From JBBQTQ01 sp038213135 (GTDB lineage: Bacteria; Actinomycetota; Thermoleophilia; Gaiellales; Gaiellaceae): a stretch of DNA of 42,613 nucleotides. Both the position numbers and the translations under genes were made by a program. The stretch is taken from NCBI GenBank assembly GCA_038213135.1, contig JBBQTQ010000012.1, positions 1-42,613 of the forward strand, in the 5' to 3' direction. Below the pieces are notes generated by a model. It made no database searches, had not been told where the DNA came from, and was given only the letters and a program-made list of their open reading frames with translations. Positions within the stretch are counted from its first letter, which is position 1, and every line of letters begins with the position of its first letter. Positions 37,803 through 42,613 of this stretch are shown here, piece after piece.

Positions 37803-38995
37803 ATCGTTACCTGAGCCCCGGCTGGTTCTGCTGGGCGGTCATCGTCGCTCTGGAAGAGCTGCAGATATGGCCCAAAGCGGAAGATGCGATCTCGGCGTCG
37901 CCCGGTTACCTCGGTTACAAGACCGAGGTGTCCGAACTGGTCGACGAGCTTGTTGGCGGTCGCAAACGTAACCCCGAGATCGTCTGAGACGAGCCTCACA
38001 TCGACTACCGGGCGAAGGTAAAGAAAGTCGAGTAGGCGGAGAGCGTTCTGCGGGAGAGAAGCCTCCATCACCCGATGGCGATGAGTCTCTCGGAGGTCGA
38101 CGATGGCCCTCGCAGTGACGGTTGCCTCGGTGGCGGTCTCGGCAACGCCACGCAGGAAGAATCGGAGCCATTCCTCCCATTCCCCTCGATTGCGGATTCC
38201 CATGAGCAGGTCGTAGTAGCTCGTTCGATGCCGCTTCAGGTAGAGGCTGAGATAGAGGAGGGGCCGATGGAGGACACCGCTGTGAACGAGCATGAGCGTG
38301 ATCAGCAGGCGCCCCACACGTCCGTTCCCATCCATGAATGGGTGGATCGTCTCGAACTGGGCATGCGCAACGCCCACATGGACGAGAGCCGGCATCTCCT
38401 CTGCGTGGAGAAAACGCTCGAGATCACGCAGGGCCTCGTTCATGGCCGGCACTGGTGGAGGCACGAAGCTCGCCTGCTCGATTCGACGTACACCGCTCTG
38501 AGCGATGAAGTTCTGGTTGCGCCGGAACTCCCCGGGCTGGGTATTGGCTCCCCGAACGCCCTGGAGCAACTGCTCGTGGATTTCGCGAATCAGCCGCAGC
38601 GATAGCGGGAGATCCGAGAGTCTGCTCAGGCCGTGGTTCATGGCATGGACGTAGTTCACAAGCTCGTCGACGTCGTGGGACAAGTCGGCGACCCGAGGTT
38701 TGAGCTCAACGACGAGAAGATCCTCGAGAGTGCTCTGAGTCCCTTCGATTTGAGAACTCAGTACGGCCTCGCGACGCACGTACATCGCCACGAACAGATC
38801 TGGATTCGGAAGAGTGCGAATCTCACCGTCGAGCCGCCCGATCGCCTGGTCGGCGCTCGAGAGCAGCTGGATCAGCTTATCGTCGTATGTGATCGCAGGA
38901 TCGGGGGGGAGCGGTGCAGGAACGAACGCGTCGAATCCTCCCGGCTGATGCACGTACCTTCCGGCTCGATTGGTGGGGATCTCTCGGTTGGGCAT
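37799..38995 (-). CDS. Fic/DOC family AMP-transferase with winged-helix C terminus
   Basis: A 398-residue Fic protein. The catalytic loop HPFMDGNGRVGR at residues 218-229 is complete, with the catalytic His. An N-terminal inhibitory helix motif SSQIEG at 80-85 matches (S/T)xxxE(G/N), placing it in the self-inhibited class with the inhibitory helix before the Fic core. The C-terminal ~100 residues look like a winged-helix DNA-binding domain (NALRLLDFLYLRPVVDVRL, TANKLVDQFGHLGLV). It modifies a target hydroxyl, usually with AMP; the target is unknown. The base composition is visibly less GC-rich than neighbours, and the upstream region is AT-rich, suggesting acquisition by transfer. Confidence 0.9.
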   Translation of the reverse strand: MPNREIPTNRAGRYVHQPGGFDAFVPAPLPPDPAITYDDKLIQLLSSADQAIGRLDGEIRTLPNPDLFVAMYVRREAVLSSQIEGTQSTLEDLLVVELKPRVADLSHDVDELVNYVHAMNHGLSRLSDLPLSLRLIREIHEQLLQGVRGANTQPGEFRRNQNFIAQSGVRRIEQASFVPPPVPAMNEALRDLERFLHAEEMPALVHVGVAHAQFETIHPFMDGNGRVGRLLITLMLVHSGVLHRPLLYLSLYLKRHRTSYYDLLMGIRNRGEWEEWLRFFLRGVAETATEATVTARAIVDLRETHRHRVMEASLPQNALRLLDFLYLRPVVDVRLVSDDLGVTFATANKLVDQFGHLGLVTEVTGRRRDRIFRFGPYLQLFQSDDDRPAEPAGAQVTI

Positions 38996-39029
38996 CGCCT
39001 ATTTCAACGGGCCACAGGAGCCGGTGGTC

Positions 39030-39058
39030 TTATTATCAAAACTAACCTCGTAGTGCAA
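39030..39058 (-). promoter_or_regulatory. Sigma-70-like promoter of the Fic gene
   Basis: On the minus strand TTGCAC (39058-39053) and TAATAA (39035-39030) are separated by 17 nt, with a TG extending the -10 element. They lie 35 nt upstream of the ATG at 38995, in an unusually AT-rich 81-bp divergent gap. A 6-bp inverted repeat CTTATT/AATAAG (39029-39034 and 39057-39062) brackets the region and could be an operator. Confidence 0.45.
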
Positions 39059-39064
39059 TAAGAT
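39059..39064 (+). promoter_or_regulatory. Possible -10 box of the glpDK operon
   Basis: TAAGAT (TANNNT), 12 nt before ATG 39077. It is identical to the hexamer before the PPOX gene. It overlaps the right arm of the CTTATT/AATAAG inverted repeat, so expression could be coordinated with the divergent Fic gene. Confidence 0.4.
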
Positions 39065-39076
39065 CCGCTCGTACGC

Positions 39077-40525
39077 ATGCCACCTCAAATAGGCCCATCA
39101 GCCCGGGCGCAGGCGTTGGCCGACCTGAGTTCCCGGCGCTTCGACCTCCTGGTCGTCGGCGGCGGGATCATCGGCGCGGGCATCGCCGAGCTCGCGGCGC
39201 GGCATGGGCTCGCGGTCGCGTTGGTGGAGCGGAACGACTTCGCCTCGGGCACGTCGAGCGCCTCGTCGAAGCTGATCCACGGCGGCCTGCGCTATCTGCG
39301 CACGGGCCAGTTCGCGCTCGTGCGGGAAGCGCTCGACGAGGTGCGAGCGCTGAGCAAGGTGGTGGCGCCGCACCTCGTGCGCCGGCTGCGCTTCGTGCTG
39401 CCGATCTACCGCGGCGGGCCGTACGGGCGCGTCCCGATCCGCGGGGCGCTCTGGTCGTACGCGGGCCTCGCCGGAGCGATCTCGGAACGCGGCCGAATGA
39501 TCGCGCCGGCCACCGCCTCGGAGCTCGTCCCGTCGCTGAAGGTCGACGGCCTGCGCGCGGCCGGCCTCTACGCGGATGCCCAGACCGACGACGCGCGGCT
39601 CTGCCTCGCCGTGCTGCGCGGTGCGGCCGACGCGGGGGCGGTCATCCTCAACCGGGCGGAGCTGGTCGGGCTCGAGCCGCCGGTCGTGCGCGTGGACGGT
39701 CGTGAGCTCGAGGTTGCGGCGCGCGCGGTCGTCAACGCGAGCGGGCCCTGGGTGGACGCCGTCCGCCGACTTGAGGATCCGGCGGCCGGCGCCTCGGTCA
39801 CGCTCAGCAAGGGCGCCCACCTGGTCGTCGAGCCGCCTGCGGAGTGGGACGCGGCGCTGACGATCCCGCTCGACCGGACGCGTGTCGCCTTCGCGATTCC
39901 GTGGGCGGGCAAGCTGCTCCTGGGCACGACCGACACGCCGTTCGAGGGCGACGCGGGCGAGGTGGACGCGAGCGACGAGGACGAGCAGCAGATCCGCGCC
40001 GAGGTGGGGCTGGCGGTCGACGGGCTCGGCTCCACGCTCGCGCGCTTCGCGGGCGTCAGGGTGCTGCCCGCGGGCTCGAAGGAGACCGCCCGCGCAGCGC
40101 GCGAGACGGTCTTCAGCCGCGGCCGGCTCGGGATGCTGAGCGTCGCCGGCGGCAAGCTCACGACCTACCGGCGGATCGCGCTCGCGGCTCTGCACGCCCT
40201 GCGCGCGGAGCTCGACCTGCACCGGATCGACCGCGTGCCGCGACCTCTGCCCGGAGCGGCCGCTCCCGACGTGCTCGCAGCCGCTCTTGCGCGCCGGCAC
40301 GGGATCGAGCCCAAGGTCGCGGCCGAACTCGCAAGTACCTACGGCACGCTCGCCAGTGATGTTCTGGCGATCGGCGGCGACCTGCTCGACGCGCGTGTGG
40401 TCTACGCGCGCGAACGCGAGTGGGCGCTGACCGTCGAGGACTTCGTCCGCCGCCGGACGACGCTCGCGCTCACCGGCGGCGACACACCCGAGGTGCGCGG
40501 CCGCGTCGAGGCGCTGCTCCGGTGA
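39077..40525 (+). CDS. glpD: Aerobic glycerol-3-phosphate dehydrogenase
   Basis: A 482-residue FAD enzyme that oxidises glycerol-3-phosphate to dihydroxyacetone phosphate at the membrane, passing electrons to quinone. The N-terminal FAD motif is LLVVGGGIIGAGIAELAARHG (residues ~24-44, read in pieces), followed by the family block FASGTSSASSKLIHGGLRYL. Further marks are NASGPWVDAV, the GKLLLGTTDTPF loop, and GGKLTTYRRIA near residue 357. The C-terminal ~100-residue helical domain is present but short. It overlaps glpK by 4 nt. ATG 39077 is chosen. The order glpD-glpK forms the two-step glycerol pathway; no glpF or glpR is in the window. Confidence 0.93.
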   Translation: MPPQIGPSARAQALADLSSRRFDLLVVGGGIIGAGIAELAARHGLAVALVERNDFASGTSSASSKLIHGGLRYLRTGQFALVREALDEVRALSKVVAPHLVRRLRFVLPIYRGGPYGRVPIRGALWSYAGLAGAISERGRMIAPATASELVPSLKVDGLRAAGLYADAQTDDARLCLAVLRGAADAGAVILNRAELVGLEPPVVRVDGRELEVAARAVVNASGPWVDAVRRLEDPAAGASVTLSKGAHLVVEPPAEWDAALTIPLDRTRVAFAIPWAGKLLLGTTDTPFEGDAGEVDASDEDEQQIRAEVGLAVDGLGSTLARFAGVRVLPAGSKETARAARETVFSRGRLGMLSVAGGKLTTYRRIALAALHALRAELDLHRIDRVPRPLPGAAAPDVLAAALARRHGIEPKVAAELASTYGTLASDVLAIGGDLLDARVVYAREREWALTVEDFVRRRTTLALTGGDTPEVRGRVEALLR

Positions 40526-41934
40526 TCCTGGCGATCGACCAGGGCACGACGGGAACGACCTGTCTCGTCGTCGATGAGGAGCTCCGCGTGCGCGGTCGCG
40601 GCTACTGCGAGCTCCGCCAGCACTTCCCGCGGCCCGGGTGGGTCGAGCACGACCCGGAAGAGATCTGGGCGAGTGTGGTCGCCGCCGCCGAGGCGGCCGT
40701 CAGTGACGCGGGCGTCCAGCCGACCGCGATCGGGATCGCCAACCAGCGCGAGACGACGGTGCTCTGGGAGCGTGCGACCGGACGGCCGGTCGCGCCGGCG
40801 ATCGTCTGGCAGGACCGTCGCACGGCCGAGCGTTGCCGCGAGCTCCCCGCGGAGCTGATCCGCGAGCGAACGGGACTCGTCCCCGACCCGTACTTCTCGG
40901 CGACGAAGCTCGAGTGGCTGCTCGCCCGCGCCGAGCGACCCGCGTCCGAGCTCGCCTTCGGCACGGTCGACTCCTGGCTCGTCTGGCGGCTGACGGGTGG
41001 CCGCTTCCACGTCACCGACCGGACGAACGCCTCGCGGACGATGCTGCTCGACCTCGACTCGCTCGACTGGGATCCGGAACTGCTCGCGCTCTTCGGTGTC
41101 GACCCGGTCGTCCTGCCGCAGCTCGTCGGCTCCGCGCAGATCGTCGGCGAGGGCGAGCTGCTCGGACGAACGCTGCCGATCTCCGCGCTCGCGGGCGACC
41201 AGCAGGCGGCGCTCGCCGGCCACGGCTGCTTCCGTCGAGGCCAGGCGAAGGCGACCTACGGCACCGGCAGCTTCGTGCTCGTCCACGAAGGCCCGCAGCG
41301 CGGCTGGGCTCCCGCGGGCCTGCTCGAGACCGCCGCGGTCGGCGGCTATGCGCTCGAAGGCGCGATCCTCGCCGGCGGCGCGGCGATCCAGTGGCTGCGC
41401 GACGGGCTCGGGCTGCTTGCGGACGCCGCCGAGAGCGAGGCGCTCGCGCGTAGCGTCGCGTCGAGCGAGGGCGTCTACTTCGTGCCCGCGCTCGCGGGAC
41501 TCGGCTCGCCGCACTGGGACGCCGACGCGCGCGGCTTGATCTCGGGCATCACGCGCGGAACGACCAGGGCGCACATCGTCCGGGCCGCGCTCGAGGCGAT
41601 CGCGCTCCAGGTCGCGGACGTCCTCGCGGAGTTTCCGAGCGGCGTCGAGCTATTGCGGGCAGATGGAGGCGCTGCCGGAAACCGCTTTGTGCTGCAGCTG
41701 CAGGCGGATCTGCTGGGGTGTCCGATCGAGGTCGCGGCGGAGCGAGAGACGACTGCGCTCGGCGCAGCGGTTCTCGCCGGGATCGCGCTCGGCTTCTGGG
41801 ACGAGGAGTCCGTCCGCGAGTCGATTCCCGCAGGCGCGACCTACGAGCCGTCACCCGCCGCCGAGCTCGAGGAGCTCCGCGCCGGGTGGCGGCTCGCGGT
41901 AGGTCGCGCGTTGCTTACGGCGCCGGCGGAGTAG
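40522..41934 (+). CDS. glpK: Glycerol kinase
   Basis: A 470-residue FGGY-family kinase, slightly short for glycerol kinase (~500). It phosphorylates glycerol to glycerol-3-phosphate with ATP. Marks: ILAIDQGTTGTTCLVVDE at the N terminus (phosphate 1 loop), GIANQRETTVLWERATGRP, VWQDRRTAERC, LAGDQQAALAGHGCF, ATYGTGSFVL (a normally conserved GTG), and the FGGY-type LRADGGAAGNRFVLQLQADL. The GTG start overlaps the glpD stop (GTGA). The 3' end overlaps the convergent membrane-protein gene by 20 nt. Its neighbour glpD uses the product, so the assignment is firm. Confidence 0.94.
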   Translation: MILAIDQGTTGTTCLVVDEELRVRGRGYCELRQHFPRPGWVEHDPEEIWASVVAAAEAAVSDAGVQPTAIGIANQRETTVLWERATGRPVAPAIVWQDRRTAERCRELPAELIRERTGLVPDPYFSATKLEWLLARAERPASELAFGTVDSWLVWRLTGGRFHVTDRTNASRTMLLDLDSLDWDPELLALFGVDPVVLPQLVGSAQIVGEGELLGRTLPISALAGDQQAALAGHGCFRRGQAKATYGTGSFVLVHEGPQRGWAPAGLLETAAVGGYALEGAILAGGAAIQWLRDGLGLLADAAESEALARSVASSEGVYFVPALAGLGSPHWDADARGLISGITRGTTRAHIVRAALEAIALQVADVLAEFPSGVELLRADGGAAGNRFVLQLQADLLGCPIEVAAERETTALGAAVLAGIALGFWDEESVRESIPAGATYEPSPAAELEELRAGWRLAVGRALLTAPAE

Positions 41935-42418
41935 TCGGCGGCGTATCGGCCGGCGGCGCGGGCGGCGCGGCCGGAGGAGCAGGCGGCGGCGGTGCCGCCG
42001 TCGTAGTGGTCGTGGTAGTCCTCATCGCCGTCGCGCGATGCATGAACGTCGCAGCGAGCGCCGCGAGCACCAGCACGATCGACGCGATCGTGGCCAGCCA
42101 AACCCCCCAGCCCCTGCCGATTCCGGGCGTTCCCGAGGCGCCGGCGAACGCGGCGATGTTGCTGAGGCTCCAGACGGTGAGCCCGAGCGCGACGCCGCCG
42201 GCGATGATCGCGAGCGCCGATGACCAGCGGAATCCGGCAGCCGCGGTCAGAAGCAAGAGCAGCAGTGCGACTCCTGCCGCGATCGCGACCGTCTTGCCGC
42301 GATTTGCGTCCGTCCCGGCGAAGTGGTGCCCTTGGTACGTGGCCCACGCTCCGATTGCCCCGACGATCGTCGCGGCACCGGCGAGGACTCCGAGGATTGC
42401 AGCCTGCTTGTTCGTCAT
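41915..42418 (-). CDS. Small membrane protein with Thr/Pro/Ala-rich tail
   Basis: A 167-residue protein with four hydrophobic segments: AAILGVLAGAATIVGAIGA, VAIAAGVALLLLLLTAAA, SALAIIAGGVALGLTVWSL and LATIASIVLVLAALAAT. A low-complexity cytoplasmic or extracellular tail (TTTTTTT, then PPPP/PA repeats) follows. No family is recognised. ATG 42418 has an AGGAGGGG ribosome site. Its last 20 bases overlap the convergent glpK 3' end, and the tail is encoded in a repetitive GGC/GCC-rich stretch. Confidence 0.75.
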   Translation of the reverse strand: MTNKQAAILGVLAGAATIVGAIGAWATYQGHHFAGTDANRGKTVAIAAGVALLLLLLTAAAGFRWSSALAIIAGGVALGLTVWSLSNIAAFAGASGTPGIGRGWGVWLATIASIVLVLAALAATFMHRATAMRTTTTTTTAAPPPPAPPAAPPAPPADTPPTTPPAP

Positions 42419-42473
42419 GAACCCCTCCTGGCGTTCGATTGGTGCGGAGTGTGGCTCATCGGAAGGACGTTGC

Positions 42474-42613
42474 CTAGTGCAGCGTTCCTGAAGTGGGTTG
42501 TTGTTTGACGGCTTTGGTGAGGATCTGTTCGGCGGTCTTGGTCCAGACGAACGGCTGGGCGCGTTCGTTGTAGCCGTCGATGAAGTATTCGATCGCGGCG
42601 ATCAACTCGGGGA
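42474..42613 (-). CDS. IS630-family transposase, C-terminal fragment (cut by window edge)
   Basis: The minus strand reads PELIAAIEYFIDGYNERAQP, then FVWTKTAEQILTKAVKQQPT and ends SGTLH at a TAG. This is the familiar C terminus of IS630-family (DDE) transposases. Only ~46 codons are in the window; the catalytic DDE residues and the 5' end lie beyond base 42613. Its stop codon lies at a TA dinucleotide (42475-42476), the target type of IS630 elements, so the element end may be right there. The other inverted repeat is not visible. Confidence 0.85.
   Translation of the reverse strand, partial: PELIAAIEYFIDGYNERAQPFVWTKTAEQILTKAVKQQPTSGTLH

Noticed and set aside
41935..42010. GGC/GCC-rich repetitive stretch after glpK
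   Set aside because: It is the coding sequence for the Pro/Ala-rich tail of the small membrane protein.
1..42613. CRISPR arrays, tRNA and rRNA genes, riboswitches
   Set aside because: I looked for regularly spaced repeats, cloverleaf or rRNA-like stretches and long structured leaders and saw none; covariance-model scans would settle this.

Overview
The window is very GC-rich, tightly packed bacterial DNA. Genes overlap by 4 nt (GTGA, ATGA, TTGA) and GTG/TTG starts are common. Several genes have a TANNNT -10 hexamer 6-9 nt before the start codon, as in actinobacterial leaderless genes. There is an F420-type luciferase-like oxidoreductase and many acyl-CoA dehydrogenases. Together these point to an actinobacterium. 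A soil Thermoleophilia/Gaiellales-type genome is my best guess, by inference only; no rRNA or other phylogenetic marker is present. Base 1 starts in G/C homopolymer sequence that looks like a contig edge. The last 140 bases are the 3' end of an IS630-family transposase.

Region 1 (240-5799): a TetR regulator with a palindromic operator, then a tightly coupled operon of biotin-dependent carboxylase beta subunit, crotonase, AtuA-like protein split into two genes, and an isovaleryl/citronellyl-type acyl-CoA dehydrogenase. The set resembles the acyclic terpene utilisation (Atu) or leucine/isovalerate (Liu) pathway, but the biotin-carrying subunit is absent from the window. Region 2 (5807-10573): a broken SnoaL-like gene, a quinone-oxidoreductase-like MDR, an SDR, a haloalkane-dehalogenase-like hydrolase, a GlcD-type FAD oxidase and a broken SRPBCC gene. 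Region 3 (10578-15542): a CurA-like reductase and an ACAD10/11-type dehydrogenase, divergent from an F420 LLM oxidoreductase, an APH-type kinase and a histidine phosphatase. The kinase plus ACAD11-type dehydrogenase suggests a 4-hydroxyacyl-CoA phosphorylation/elimination route.

Region 4 (15535-25877, minus strand): a thioesterase (frameshifted), an alpha/beta hydrolase, a thiolase, an acyl-CoA dehydrogenase, a complete LivKMHFG-type ABC importer, a second thioesterase and an AidB-like dehydrogenase. Uptake and beta-oxidation genes are interleaved. Region 5 (25930-28635): an SDR, an AMP-forming acyl-CoA ligase and a shortened MaoC-like protein. Region 6 (28730-34546): a membrane-anchored beta-propeller protein, an unassigned FAD/NAD(P) protein, a CPA2 antiporter with an extra N-terminal extracytoplasmic domain, and a small membrane ORF. 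Region 7 (34543-37802): a secreted beta-helix/RTX-like protein, an FHA protein with a C-terminal membrane anchor, and a PPOX flavoprotein. Region 8 (37799-42613): a lower-GC Fic protein that looks acquired, the glpD-glpK operon, a small membrane protein and the IS630 remnant.

Two genome-scale patterns run across the window. First, a family of perfect GGGACAGGCC-type hairpins sits in gene junctions. Second, several small accessory genes (SnoaL, SRPBCC, thioesterase, MaoC) carry frameshifts or internal deletions while the larger enzymes are intact.
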